Notes: generated by a model not told the origin, from the sequence alone. A DNA stretch of 64,000 nt from Amarobacillus sp046328225 (GCA_046328225.1 JAXLWZ010000004.1:1-64000); one strand, 5' to 3'; counted from the stretch's first letter, positions 1 to 9,772 are shown. A program made the numbers and translations.

Positions 1-1
1 A

Positions 2-1843
<1,842 letters not shown>

Positions 1844-1863
1844 TCCCCTCGCCACGCACATAC

Positions 1864-1896
1864 CGAAAGGACCGGCCACGATGGCCGGTCCTTTCG
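1864..1896. terminator. 15-bp hairpin between convergent dnaK and histidine kinase genes
   Basis: The arms CGAAAGGACCGGCCA (1864-1878) and its exact complement (1882-1896) enclose a 3-nt loop. It lies between two convergent genes and can serve both. The T-rich tail is short on the plus side (TGTT). Confidence 0.85.
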
Positions 1897-1924
1897 TGTT
1901 CGCCGTGGTCGATCGGGCCGCGCG

Positions 1925-3472
1925 CTATTCGGGCGCGAGCGGGAGGTCGAGCGTGAAGGTGAGCACGCCGTCCTCGAGCGCCGCATTGAGGCTGCCTTCG
2001 TGGCGCCGCGCGATGTCCCGGGCGATGGGCAGCCCGAGGCCCGTGCCCTGCCGCGCGTTCGGCCGCGCACGGTAGAAGCGGTCGAACAGCCGCGGCACCT
2101 GGTCGGCGTCGAGCTCGGGCGCGTCGTTCGCGACCCGCAGCCGGGCGCGGCCGCTTTCCGCCTTCAGGTACACCCGCGCCACCGAGCCGGCCGGCGCGAA
2201 CTTGCGCGCGTTCGAAAGCAGGTTCTCGACGGCGCGCTCCAGCCGGGCCGCGTCGCCGCTGACGATGACCCCGGGCGCGATCGCCGTCTCCCAGCGCGGA
2301 CCATCCTCGCCGGGCGCGCCCGCCACCCGCCGGAAGACGCTCTCCACCAGCGCGCTCAGGGCCACGTCGCCTTCGTCCAGTACGGCCTGCCCGGCCTCCA
2401 GCTCCGAAAGGAACAGGAGGTCCCCGAGCCGGGCGGCGAGCCGGCCCGCCTCGTCCTGGATGACGGCGCCCATTCGCGCGGACTCCTCCACCGTCGCCGC
2501 GTGCCCGTTCGCGAGCGCGCTGCTGAACCCGAGGATCGATGTCAGCGGCGTCTTCAGGTTGTGCGAAACGTCCGCGATCAGCCGCCGCTGCTCCGCCTGC
2601 GATTCCCCCACGCGCCGCGTCATCGTCGCGAACGAGGATGCGAGTTCGCCTACCTCATCCCCGCGCGCCGCCGGAACGGCCACATCGAAGCGGCCCTCGG
2701 CCACCAGCGCCGTCGCCCGCGTGAGGTCGCGCAGTGGCCGCGTGATCGAGCGCGCGAGCAGCACCGCGAGCAGCACCGCCGCCGGCAGCGCAAGGCTCGC
2801 CGCGATCCCCAGCCCGGGGATGAGCGCCAGCCACGCGTGCGTCAGGTCGCTCGCCGGCACCGCCAGCACGAGCTGGTAGGCCAGCGGCTGCTCGCGCATA
2901 AGCCGCCCGGTTGCGTCGCGCGCGGCCCGGCCGGTGTCCGTGGTCGCGGTCGGTGAGGCGGCCACATCCGTGACCGTATCGCCCTGCGGCTGCGGGTCGC
3001 CCGGACGCATGCCAAATGGCGGCCGCTCGATGCCGAACACCTCGCGGGCGGGCCCGAGCAGCACGAGCTCGTCCTCCGAGCCGTTCGCGATGAGCAGCCG
3101 CGTGAAGCGCCCGCCCAGCGTCGTCGACGAATTGTCGGCGACCACCGCCAGCTGCTTCCCCGCCAGCTCGTCCGCCGTATCGGCCACCACCACGCGCGTG
3201 CGGTCAGTGATGAGGATGCGCACATCGTGGTCGCGGGCGCTTTCGCGGGCGTACTCGGTGAGCGCGGCGATGCCGCCGCCTTCGAACTGCCGCACCAGGA
3301 AGCCCGAATAGATGACGCCGGATTCCGATGCCACATGGTCGATTGCGCGCTGGCGCTGGTCGCTCTGGCTGAGGCGCACGAAAACCGTGGCGGCGATCGC
3401 CAGCGATACCACCGTCACGGTCACGAAGGCGGCGATGAGCTTCGCCTGCAGCGATGGCAGGAGGCGGTTCAT
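1925..3472 (-). CDS. Two-component sensor histidine kinase
   Basis: This is a membrane sensor kinase of the OmpR-partner type (515 aa). A first transmembrane helix lies at about residues 8-32, followed by an extracytoplasmic sensor region of roughly 185 residues and a second helix at about 218-242. HAMP, HisKA and HATPase_c domains follow. The phosphoacceptor motif is VSHNLKTPL (His304), with an N box (ENLLSNARKF) and G2 box (GTGLGLPIA). The start ATG at 3472 is chosen because it overlaps the TGA of the response regulator gene (ATGA), so the pair is translationally coupled; an upstream in-frame start would lie inside the regulator. The ligand is unknown. The nearby secreted helical protein (4229-4996) could be a target. 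Confidence 0.93.
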   Translation of the reverse strand: MNRLLPSLQAKLIAAFVTVTVVSLAIAATVFVRLSQSDQRQRAIDHVASESGVIYSGFLVRQFEGGGIAALTEYARESARDHDVRILITDRTRVVVADTADELAGKQLAVVADNSSTTLGGRFTRLLIANGSEDELVLLGPAREVFGIERPPFGMRPGDPQPQGDTVTDVAASPTATTDTGRAARDATGRLMREQPLAYQLVLAVPASDLTHAWLALIPGLGIAASLALPAAVLLAVLLARSITRPLRDLTRATALVAEGRFDVAVPAARGDEVGELASSFATMTRRVGESQAEQRRLIADVSHNLKTPLTSILGFSSALANGHAATVEESARMGAVIQDEAGRLAARLGDLLFLSELEAGQAVLDEGDVALSALVESVFRRVAGAPGEDGPRWETAIAPGVIVSGDAARLERAVENLLSNARKFAPAGSVARVYLKAESGRARLRVANDAPELDADQVPRLFDRFYRARPNARQGTGLGLPIARDIARRHEGSLNAALEDGVLTFTLDLPLAPE

Positions 3473-4167
3473 GGCGTGCCCGGGGGCGTCAGCCGGTAGC
3501 CGGTGCCCCACACGGTGTCGATGTGGACGTTGCTCCCACCCAGCTTCTCCCGCAGCCGCGCGATGTGGACGTCGACCGTCCGCACGGCATAGAACGACGT
3601 GCCCCAGACGAGGTCGAGGAGCTGCTCGCGGCCAAGGACCACCCCGGGGAACCCGCAGAGCGTCGCCAGCAGGTCGAACTCCTTGGGCGTAAGCGTGAGC
3701 GCCTGGCCGGCCGCGAGCGCCGTGCGCGCCTCGAGGTCGATGGCGATGTCACCCGCGGTGACGGTGCGGGCCCCGGTGACCCGTTCGCGGCCGCCCGCGC
3801 GCCGCAACACCGCCTCCACGCGCGCCACGAGCTCTTCCGGGTTGAAGGGCTTGGTCACATAGTCGTCGGCGCCCAGCCGCAGCCCGGCGATTTTGTCGAT
3901 GTCCGAACTGCGCGCCGTCAGCAACACGATGGGGACATCGCCCTTCTGGCGAAGCTGCCGCGCCACCTGCAGCCCGTCCGGCCCGGGCATCATCACGTCG
4001 AGGATCAGGAGGTCGGGGCGATGGTCTTTTTCGCGCGCCAGCGCTTCGTCGCCGTCCTTCGCGGTAATCACCCCGTACCCGGCGCGGCGCAGGTACAGGG
4101 ACACGAGCTCAAGGATGTGCTCGTCATCGTCCGCCACAAGAATCGTCTGCTCGGCCACGCTGTTCAT
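3469..4167 (-). CDS. OmpR/PhoB-family response regulator
   Basis: This cytoplasmic DNA-binding response regulator has 232 residues. The N-terminal receiver domain has the acidic pocket (VADDDE), phosphoacceptor Asp57 in LILDVMMPG, a Thr/Ala switch (LLTAR) and Lys106 in TKPF. The C-terminal winged helix carries the recognition segment RTVDVHIARLREKLG and the wing WGTGYRL. The start at MNSVAEQ leaves only a short leader before the receiver domain; the open frame extends upstream but with low-complexity, Arg/Ala-rich sequence typical of non-coding GC-rich DNA. Its stop overlaps the kinase start, so it is the first gene of a two-gene operon. Confidence 0.95.
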   Translation of the reverse strand: MNSVAEQTILVADDDEHILELVSLYLRRAGYGVITAKDGDEALAREKDHRPDLLILDVMMPGPDGLQVARQLRQKGDVPIVLLTARSSDIDKIAGLRLGADDYVTKPFNPEELVARVEAVLRRAGGRERVTGARTVTAGDIAIDLEARTALAAGQALTLTPKEFDLLATLCGFPGVVLGREQLLDLVWGTSFYAVRTVDVHIARLREKLGGSNVHIDTVWGTGYRLTPPGTP

Positions 4168-4187
4168 GGTCAGTATCGCAGAGGGAC

Positions 4188-4213
4188 GGGCGGAGCAAGG
4201 GGAAGCTCCGCCC
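4188..4213 (-). terminator. Hairpin downstream of the secreted helical protein gene
   Basis: GGGCGGAGC (4188-4196) pairs with GCTCCGCCC (4205-4213) around an 8-nt loop. It sits between the stop of the 4229-4996 gene and the start of the response regulator, so the three same-strand genes are probably two transcription units. Confidence 0.6.
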
Positions 4214-4228
4214 GCCCGCGAGGAGGGA

Positions 4229-4996
4229 CTAGTTGACGCCGCGCCCGGTCGCGCCCGGCACGGTGCCCGGCGACGTCTGCCCCGGAACGCCGCCACCCAT
4301 CGGGCCGCGGCCGCCCATCGGCTTGTTCGGCATCACGCCATCGATCATCCGCTCGACGACGGTGGCGAACCCGGCCTTCGCCTTCGCCCCCTGGTCGGCG
4401 GTCATCTTGCCGGCGGTCACGGCCGCATCGATGCTCTTGTCGTGCTCCTGCTGGAGGAACGCCTTCAGCTGGTCGCGCGTCTTGCCATGCGCTTCCGCGA
4501 CCTGCGCGAGCGACTTCCCGGCCTGCTCGCTGCGAAGCTGGTCCGTGGTGATGCCCAGGAACGCGGCGATGTCGGCGTCGCGAATCATGACGCCCGGACC
4601 GCCCTTGCCGCCGCCGTGGTCGCCCATGCCCGGCCCGCCCGGCGCATGGAAGCCGCCCATCATGATCTTCCCGCTGTTGATCGCTTCCTTGATCTTGTCG
4701 GCCTGGGCCTGCGTGAGCTTGCCCGCCGCGACGGCCGCGTCGATCTCCTGCAGCGACGTCGCCTTCAGGGCATCGCGCAGCTTCTGTTCGCTGATGCCGA
4801 GGTTCGCCGCGAGCTTCGTGATGTAGTCGTCCATGGGCGAGGTCGTCGATTGCTGCGCCTGCACGGCGCCGTTCGCCCCGGCCGGGCTGTCCTGCTTCGC
4901 CTGCGCGATGAAGAAACCGCTCCCGATGACACCCGCCAGCGCGATGGGCCCAACGCCCGCCACCCCGGCCATTCGCAACATTCGCTGCCTGTCCAT
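4229..4996 (-). CDS. Secreted or membrane-anchored helical protein, YckD/DUF2680-like modules
   Basis: This 255-residue protein begins with a short basic N-terminus and a hydrophobic segment (about residues 9-31) with small residues before a Gln/Ala-rich stretch, so it is exported or anchored. Two helical modules follow (about 54-108 and 140-225). Each has the pattern LGIxxxxLR, then xxLxxIDAAVxAGKxTxxQ, resembling YckD/DUF2680-type domains of Gram-positive and Chloroflexota secreted proteins. A Gly/Met/His-rich linker joins them, and the tail is Gly/Pro-rich. GGAGGAG stands 4-5 nt before the ATG. The His/Met-rich linker might bind metal, but this is speculation. It lies immediately upstream of a two-component operon on the same strand and may be part of its regulon. 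Confidence 0.75.
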   Translation of the reverse strand: MDRQRMLRMAGVAGVGPIALAGVIGSGFFIAQAKQDSPAGANGAVQAQQSTTSPMDDYITKLAANLGISEQKLRDALKATSLQEIDAAVAAGKLTQAQADKIKEAINSGKIMMGGFHAPGGPGMGDHGGGKGGPGVMIRDADIAAFLGITTDQLRSEQAGKSLAQVAEAHGKTRDQLKAFLQQEHDKSIDAAVTAGKMTADQGAKAKAGFATVVERMIDGVMPNKPMGGRGPMGGGVPGQTSPGTVPGATGRGVN

Positions 4997-5121
4997 ACCA
5001 CTCCTCCGCGGTCGCCCCGATCCCGGGTTCCAACCTCACCGTACCCCCGCATCCGGCGGCGATTGTTGCGGAAGTTCAGCCCCCGCCAGCGCTCGAAAAC
5101 GCCTCTTTCCTCGCACACGAA

Positions 5122-5154
5122 GAAGGGGAGGGTGCATGGCGCACCCTCCCCTTC
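5122..5154 (-). terminator. 14-bp hairpin after the FAD oxidase gene
   Basis: GAAGGGGAGGGTGC (5122-5135) and GCACCCTCCCCTTC (5141-5154) form a perfect stem with a 5-nt loop. It lies 18 bp beyond the stop of the minus-strand FAD oxidase gene. Confidence 0.8.
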
Positions 5155-5172
5155 ATTCGCGCCGCCGGGGAA

Positions 5173-6573
5173 TCAGGCCGCGGCGCGCATCGCCTTCGGA
5201 GCGATGTTCTGGTTCCCGGCGAAGACATTCGCCGGGTCGTAGCGCTGCTTGATGTCCGCCAGCCGCGCATAGGTCTCTTCGCCGTACGACTCGCGGATCC
5301 GGCCCTCGCCCTCGTCTTCGAGGAAGTTCGAGTACGCGCCCTGGCGGCGGTCCTTGATCGTGTCCCAGGAGCGCGTGGCCCAGGTGTCGAGCGTTCCGTC
5401 GTCGTGCGGCTCCAGCCACCCGCCGATGATAGTCACCAGGTAGTTCGCGCCACGATGGGCGAACGCTGTCGCGTCGCGGTCCACCTTCGCCATCTGGCCG
5501 CCCAGGGGCCGCACCTGCGTCGCGCAGAACGGCGACGGCGCGGTCTCCATGAACTCCAGGATGTGGTCGATCGTCTCGCCATCGAAGGACGGGTAGAAGC
5601 CCGAGCGCACCACCTCGCGCTTCGGCGTCGTCGCTTCGCGCGTGAGGTCGTAGATGGCCGGGTAGGGCATCGGCATCGTCACGTCGGCCACGGGCGTGGC
5701 CAGCTGGCGGAACGGCTCCAGTACGCGCTGCCCCTCATCGAGGTCGCCCGTGTAGCAGGGGAAGATGGCGAGCACCATCGTGCCCACCTTCTCTTCGGGC
5801 ACGAACGGCATCGGCGGCGCCCGGAGCACGAACGAGATCGTCGTCAGCTCCTCCGGCGCATCCTCGGAGACCCGCGCATACCCTTCGAGCACTTCGCGCG
5901 TGGCAGGCAGCAGGATGGCGCCGCCGAGGATCGTCCCCACTTCGACCAGCTCGTACTGGAAGCCGGTCACGACGCCGAAATTGCCGCCGCCGCCGCGCAG
6001 CGCCCAGAACAGGTCCGGGTGCTCCGTCGCCGTCGCGGTCACGATCTGGCCGTCCGCGGTCACGAGCTCGATGGCCCGCACGTGGTCGATGGTGAGCCCG
6101 TGCTTGCGCACCAGGAATCCGATGCCGCCGCCGAGCGTGATCCCGCCCAGGCCCACCGACTCGGCGTCGCCGAACGGCACGGCCAGGCCGAACTCCTGCG
6201 CGGCGATGGCGAAGTCGCCCGCGAGCGCGCCGGGCTGCGCCCACGCCGTCCGCGTCCCGGGGTCGATCTGGATGTTCGTCATCCCCGACATGTCGATGAC
6301 GAGGCCGCCGTCGTTCATGCTGTACCCGGGGAGGCTGTGGCCGCCGCTGCGCACCGCGATCGCGAGCCCGTGCGTCCGGGCGAACTGGATGCCGCGCGCC
6401 ACATCGGAGGCGTCGTTCGCCTTCACGATGATGGCCGGGTGCTTGTCGTGCCGCGTGTTGTGGAGCACGCGCGTCTCGTCGTAGGTCGCGCTCCCGGGCG
6501 TGACGATTTCGCCCTTCACGCGCATGCGGAACTGCTCCAGGGATTCGGTGGGGGTGGTCTGCTTCGAGTTCAT
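5173..6573 (-). CDS. FAD-binding oxidoreductase with BBE (berberine-bridge-like) C-terminus
   Basis: This is a predicted 466-residue oxidase of the vanillyl-alcohol-oxidase/BBE family, which uses covalently bound FAD to oxidise alcohols, sugars or alkaloid-like substrates. The PCMH FAD-binding domain contains RSGGHSLPGY, whose His is the usual covalent FAD ligand, and the Gly-rich GLGGITLGGGIGFL. The Cys found in bicovalent relatives is not seen at the second attachment region. The C-terminal BBE motif is KQRYDPANVFAGNQNI, close to the classic KxxYDPxNxF. The start MNSKQTTPTE has GGAGAG just upstream; the longer open frame reaches into a heptamer repeat and is rejected. The substrate cannot be told from sequence. 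Confidence 0.9.
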   Translation of the reverse strand: MNSKQTTPTESLEQFRMRVKGEIVTPGSATYDETRVLHNTRHDKHPAIIVKANDASDVARGIQFARTHGLAIAVRSGGHSLPGYSMNDGGLVIDMSGMTNIQIDPGTRTAWAQPGALAGDFAIAAQEFGLAVPFGDAESVGLGGITLGGGIGFLVRKHGLTIDHVRAIELVTADGQIVTATATEHPDLFWALRGGGGNFGVVTGFQYELVEVGTILGGAILLPATREVLEGYARVSEDAPEELTTISFVLRAPPMPFVPEEKVGTMVLAIFPCYTGDLDEGQRVLEPFRQLATPVADVTMPMPYPAIYDLTREATTPKREVVRSGFYPSFDGETIDHILEFMETAPSPFCATQVRPLGGQMAKVDRDATAFAHRGANYLVTIIGGWLEPHDDGTLDTWATRSWDTIKDRRQGAYSNFLEDEGEGRIRESYGEETYARLADIKQRYDPANVFAGNQNIAPKAMRAAA

Positions 6574-6707
6574 GGCTCTCTCCTGCGTTTGTTGCGTCTT
6601 TGGCAGCCTTCGCTGCGTTGAAGCAACCGTATCGCCGCGGCCCACGCCCTCGGACCAGACCAAAGGCGGAGCGGGCGATGGGAGAAAAGCCAGACCGTGC
6701 GGAGGTC

Positions 6708-6756
6708 TGAGGAATGAGGAATGAGGAATGAGGAATGAGGAATGAGGAATGAGGAA
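6708..6756 (+). repeat. Tandem heptamer array, 7 copies of TGAGGAA
   Basis: Seven perfect head-to-tail copies of TGAGGAA fill 49 bp directly against the left side of a perfect palindrome. Read rightward, successive TGA triplets fall in all three frames. The same unit occurs on the opposite strand at 24926-24956. Confidence 0.97.
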
Positions 6757-6786
6757 GCCCCGGCGCGAGCATGCTCGCGCCGGGGC
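6757..6786 (-). terminator. Perfect 30-bp palindrome between two heptamer arrays
   Basis: GCCCCGGCGCGAGCA and its exact complement meet without a spacer at 6771/6772. It lies 40 bp beyond the stop of the minus-strand lipoprotein gene and probably ends that transcript. Heptamer arrays flank it on both sides. Confidence 0.75.
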
Positions 6787-6792
6787 CGATCC

Positions 6793-6825
6793 CACTCAGC
6801 ACTCAGGACTCAGCACTCAGCACTC
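6793..6825 (-). repeat. Tandem heptamer array, CACTCAG (minus strand CTGAGTG), 4.7 copies
   Basis: The units are CACTCAG, CACTCAG, GACTCAG, CACTCAG and a partial copy. The array touches the stop codon of the lipoprotein gene (6826-6828). Read on the minus strand it gives TGAGTGC-type units with TGA in all three frames before the palindrome. Confidence 0.95.
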
Positions 6826-7512
6826 TCACCGCAGGTTTGCGAGCACCGTCGCCGCCAGCGCCCGCGTCCGTTGCGCGCGCTCCGGCTGGGGCAGCTGGAG
6901 GTTCGTGACCGCCACCGTCACGTAGGAATCACCCTTGACGAAGTGAATCTGCGTCACCGGCGCGTCCAGGTTGATGGCGAAGGCGTCATCGCCCAGCCCC
7001 GAGATCGCCTCCGGCCGCGAGAGCGTGCGCTTCGCGAGGTCGTACGCCGGGCGCTCGTTCGGGCCCTTGCCGGCGTAGATGAACACCACGTTCGCGCCGT
7101 AGTTGCCGACCGAGTTATAGGTGCACTCGCTCGTGTTGTTGCGCCCCTGCTGCGCCTGCCCGGCGTTCACCGGTTCGCCCAGCGTCCGTTCGGCATCGGC
7201 CTTCGTCACGAGCGCGCAGGCGTTGATGGCGCCGCTCGACGACGAGCTGGAGCCGCTGCTGCTGCTGCCGCCGCCCGTGGAGACATTGGTCGCCCCGCCG
7301 CTCGAGCCGCTGCCGGAGCCGCCGCTGGAGCTCGCCGCGGGCGAAGAGCCCGCCTGGGCGCCCGGCGAGTCGCCGTCTCCGCCGCCGCACGCCACCAGCA
7401 ATGCGGCCGCGGCAACGGCGGCGTACGCCCCGGCGCGAACGGTGAAGAAGGTCCGAAACGAAGCACTCATACGTGATCTATCGGCCATCGCCGGGCTGCC
7501 ATGAGCGGCCAT
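6826..7512 (-). CDS. Putative lipoprotein, DUF3558-like
   Basis: This predicted lipoprotein has 228 residues. A hydrophobic segment ends in the lipobox LLVAC, and the lipidated Cys is followed by a long Ser/Gly-rich linker (about 45 residues) of the kind that tethers a globular domain to the cell surface. The globular part starts with CALVTKADAERTLGEPV and has a paired Cys in SECTY, which resembles DUF3558-type actinobacterial lipoproteins; function unknown. The start at 7512 has GGAGG 3-4 nt upstream; an ATG at 7470 would give a shorter, more typical signal peptide. Its stop abuts a heptamer array and palindrome. Confidence 0.75.
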   Translation of the reverse strand: MAAHGSPAMADRSRMSASFRTFFTVRAGAYAAVAAAALLVACGGGDGDSPGAQAGSSPAASSSGGSGSGSSGGATNVSTGGGSSSSGSSSSSSGAINACALVTKADAERTLGEPVNAGQAQQGRNNTSECTYNSVGNYGANVVFIYAGKGPNERPAYDLAKRTLSRPEAISGLGDDAFAINLDAPVTQIHFVKGDSYVTVAVTNLQLPQPERAQRTRALAATVLANLR

Positions 7513-7562
7513 GGTCCTCCGTGTGTGACGCAGTTCGCCTTACCGGCGCCGCTGCCCTCGCC

Positions 7563-7568
7563 TACACT
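7563..7568 (+). promoter_or_regulatory. Possible -10 (TACACT) for tRNA-Arg
   Basis: TACACT lies 10 nt before the first base of the tRNA. A poor -35 (TTACCG) stands 17 nt upstream of it. Confidence 0.4.
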
Positions 7569-7578
7569 GCCGTAACGG

Positions 7579-7654
7579 GCCCCCGTAGCTCAGGGGATAG
7601 AGCAAGCGTCTTCTAAACGCTTGGCCGCAGGTTCGAATCCTGCCGGGGGTACCA
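7579..7654 (+). tRNA. tRNA-Arg (anticodon UCU), CCA encoded
   Basis: The cloverleaf is complete over 76 nt. The acceptor arm GCCCCCG pairs with CGGGGGT, allowing a terminal G-U. The D arm is GCTC...GAGC, the anticodon stem AGCGT/ACGCT encloses loop CTTCTAA with anticodon TCT at positions 34-36, and the T arm is GCAGG-TTCGAAT-CCTGC. The discriminator is A, followed by a genome-encoded CCA. It decodes AGA/AGG, rare codons in this GC-rich DNA. It stands alone. Confidence 0.97.
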
Positions 7655-7754
7655 GCCGTTTGGCCTGGATTTCCCCGATTGCTCGCATTTGAGCTAAAAT
7701 CCCCTTGTAATCCCGGCAATTCCTCCGGCCCGGGCCGATTATTCATACATCACG

Positions 7755-7760
7755 TACAGT
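7755..7760 (+). promoter_or_regulatory. -10 hexamer TACAGT, start codon 8 nt downstream
   Basis: TACAGT ends 8 nt before the ATG of the SufR-like regulator at 7769, and no Shine-Dalgarno is visible. This predicts a nearly leaderless transcript. Confidence 0.5.
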
Positions 7761-7768
7761 CCTTGAAC

Positions 7769-8425
7769 ATGCGGCTCTCACCCGACGCCGATTTCATTCC
7801 CACGCCGATGCAGTTGCGTGTGCTCCATGCGGTGAAGGCGGTGGGCGAAGCCGACATCCCGACCCTCGCCGCGCGCCTGTACCTCACCGAGACCGGCGTC
7901 CGCCAGCACGTGGGCGTGCTCGAATCCGCCGGGCTCGTCCTCAGCCGCAGCGCCTCCAACAACCGGCCGGGCCGCAACCGTCGCGTCTACACCACCACGT
8001 CCGAAGCGGACGCCTACTTCCCCGATAACTCCGGCTCCCAGCTCGCCTCGCTCGTCGGCTTTCTGCGCGACGTCCACCCCGAGGTGCTCGATGCCTGGCT
8101 CGCCGAATGGATGAACTATCGCACCGGCCGGGTCCAGGCTGCCGACCCGGACAGCACCGTCGAGGAGCGCGTCGCCCAGGTCGTGGATAACGCCACCCGC
8201 CGCGGCGCCATCATGAGCCTCGAGTCCCTCACCGACGAAGCGATCGTCGTGCGCATCCACCACTGCCCCATGATCACGCTCGCGAAGGCCACGCCCCGCA
8301 TCTGCGAAATCGAGCGGCTCGCCGTCCAGCGCTTCGAACCCGGCGCCGAGGCCAAGCTGGAGGCCTGGAAGCTGAACGGCTCACCCTACTGCCAGTTCCG
8401 CGTCGTCCGCTCGCCCGGGGGCTAG
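7769..8425 (+). CDS. SufR/COG2345-family transcriptional regulator with Cys cluster
   Basis: This 218-residue protein begins with a winged helix (MQLRVLHAVKAVGEADIPTLAARLYLTETGVRQHVGVLESAGLV). The C-terminal half has the spaced cysteines seen in SufR-type Fe-S-sensing regulators: HHC, then a Cys 12 residues later (RICEIE), and a third in PYCQF. SufR homologues repress suf genes when holding an Fe-S cluster. No suf operon is adjacent; only a SufE-like gene lies 10 kb away. The start MRLSPDADF is preferred because a TACAGT -10 hexamer lies just upstream, so a longer protein would start before its own promoter. Its TAG overlaps by 2 bp the TAG of the convergent HxlR gene in a CTAG palindrome. 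Confidence 0.82.
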   Translation: MRLSPDADFIPTPMQLRVLHAVKAVGEADIPTLAARLYLTETGVRQHVGVLESAGLVLSRSASNNRPGRNRRVYTTTSEADAYFPDNSGSQLASLVGFLRDVHPEVLDAWLAEWMNYRTGRVQAADPDSTVEERVAQVVDNATRRGAIMSLESLTDEAIVVRIHHCPMITLAKATPRICEIERLAVQRFEPGAEAKLEAWKLNGSPYCQFRVVRSPGG

Positions 8426-8889
8426 CCCGGGTTCGCCGCCGGCCGCCGCGGCCGCACATCCCGCGCGCTGAGCGTCTCGCCGCACTCCGTGCACACCACC
8501 CGCGTCGCGATGGGCGCCTCGCATTCGGCGTGCAGGAGCTCGATGGGCGGGCCCGCCTCCCCGGCGAGGTGCTTGTCCCCCCACCGCAGCAGCGCCATGA
8601 GGACGGGGTAGAACTCGAATCCCTTGGGCGTGAGCCGGTACTGGAACCGCGGAGGCCGCTCCTCGTACTGCTCCCGCCGCAGGATGCCGTGCTCCACGAG
8701 CGTCGCCAGCCGGTCGGCCAGCACATTGCGCGCCACCGGCAGGCTCGCCGCGAAGTCATCGAAGCGCCGCACGCCGTTGAACGCGTCCCGCAGGATGAGC
8801 AGCGTCCACCGCTCTCCCACCACGTCCAGCGTGCGGGCGATGGAGCAGTTCAGCGACGAAAGGCTCACTCCTCGCATGGGCTTCATCAT
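8422..8889 (-). CDS. HxlR-family transcriptional regulator
   Basis: This winged-helix regulator has 155 residues. The family signature is clear: LNCSIARTLDVVGERWTLLILRDAF, then RFDDFAASLPVARNVLADRL and the wing region RFQYRLTPKG. A C-terminal tail has a CxxC pair (VVCTECGE) that could bind zinc or sense redox change. The gene is divergent from the enoyl-CoA hydratase at 8964 with 74 bp between starts, and a GTTGC inverted repeat lies in that gap, so it probably controls that gene and itself. The start is one of two adjacent ATGs (8889 or 8886), without an obvious Shine-Dalgarno. Confidence 0.88.
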   Translation of the reverse strand: MMKPMRGVSLSSLNCSIARTLDVVGERWTLLILRDAFNGVRRFDDFAASLPVARNVLADRLATLVEHGILRREQYEERPPRFQYRLTPKGFEFYPVLMALLRWGDKHLAGEAGPPIELLHAECEAPIATRVVCTECGETLSARDVRPRRPAANPG

Positions 8890-8927
8890 ACGGCTCTTTT
8901 CCCGTTGCACGCTGAAACCCACCCTCG

Positions 8928-8950
8928 TACAGTCCGTTGCATCCTGCAAC
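8928..8950 (+). promoter_or_regulatory. -10 hexamer and candidate HxlR operator
   Basis: TACAGT (8928-8933) is a fair -10 for the hydratase gene. Immediately after it GTTGC-ATCCT-GCAAC (8936-8950) is a perfect inverted repeat covering the expected transcription start. Another GTTGCA half-site lies at 8914-8919 between the divergent genes. Confidence 0.5.
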
Positions 8951-8963
8951 CTTCGAGGCCCCA

Positions 8964-9758
8964 ATGACTTCCCCCGAGCCGAGCGCCGTCCTGTTCGATG
9001 TCGCCGATGGCGTGGCAACCATTACCCTCAACCGTCCCGACCAGCTCAACGCCATCAACGGCGACCTCTCCGCGGGCCTCATGGACGCCCTCCGCCAGGT
9101 GCGCTCGCGTGACGACATCCGCGCCGCCATCCTCACCGGCAACGGCCGCGCCTTCTGTGCCGGCGCCGACCTCCGGGCGCGGGCCGGGGGTCCGGCCGCC
9201 GCGGGTGGCCCCGGCGCGCTCTTCACCACCGGCGAGGCCCAGGGCTTCAACGAATTCGATGTCCGCAAGCCCGTGATTGGCGCCGTCAACGGCTTCTGCC
9301 TCGGCGGCGGCTTCGAAATCGCCCTCACCTGCGATCTGCTCATCGCCTCCGAGGCCGCGCAGTTCGCGCTCCCCGAGATCACCCTCGGCTTCTTCCCCCT
9401 CGCCGGCGCGCCCGTGCGCCTGCCGCGCTCCATCCCCCGCGTGATGGCGAACGACATGCTCTTCACGGGCGAACGCATCGATGCCCGTACCGCGCTCAGC
9501 TTCGGCATCGTCAGCCGCGTCGTCCCCGCCGACCAGCTCATGGAGACGGCCAACGGCATCGCCCGCAAGATCGCCGGCTACGCCCCCCTCGCCGTGCGTT
9601 CGATGAAGGAGCTCGTCCGCCGCCAGGGCGATATGCCCCACGACGACGCCATGCGCCTCGCCGGCACCATGCGCTGGGTCATCGGCCTCACCGACGACGC
9701 GAAGGAAGGCCCGCGCGCCTTCGCCGAGAAGCGCCAGCCCGTCTTCAAGGGCGAATAG
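8964..9758 (+). CDS. Enoyl-CoA hydratase/isomerase family protein (copy 1)
   Basis: This is a cytoplasmic crotonase-fold enzyme of 264 residues, expected to hydrate or isomerise an acyl-CoA in fatty-acid or aromatic-acid breakdown. The oxyanion-hole segments GRAFCAGADLRAR and NGFCLGGGFEIA are present. Both catalytic Glu positions of hydratases are kept (GGGFE and LPEITLG), which favours true hydratase activity. The start MTSPEPS follows GAGG by about 7 nt. The gene is divergent from an HxlR regulator and followed by a second, very similar copy at 9849, so a recent tandem duplication is likely. The acyl chain cannot be inferred. Confidence 0.92.
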   Translation: MTSPEPSAVLFDVADGVATITLNRPDQLNAINGDLSAGLMDALRQVRSRDDIRAAILTGNGRAFCAGADLRARAGGPAAAGGPGALFTTGEAQGFNEFDVRKPVIGAVNGFCLGGGFEIALTCDLLIASEAAQFALPEITLGFFPLAGAPVRLPRSIPRVMANDMLFTGERIDARTALSFGIVSRVVPADQLMETANGIARKIAGYAPLAVRSMKELVRRQGDMPHDDAMRLAGTMRWVIGLTDDAKEGPRAFAEKRQPVFKGE

Positions 9759-9772
9759 GGCACGCACCCGGA

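Noticed and set aside
6708..6825. CRISPR-like array
   Set aside because: The 7-bp units are tandem with no spacers, and no cas genes are in the window.
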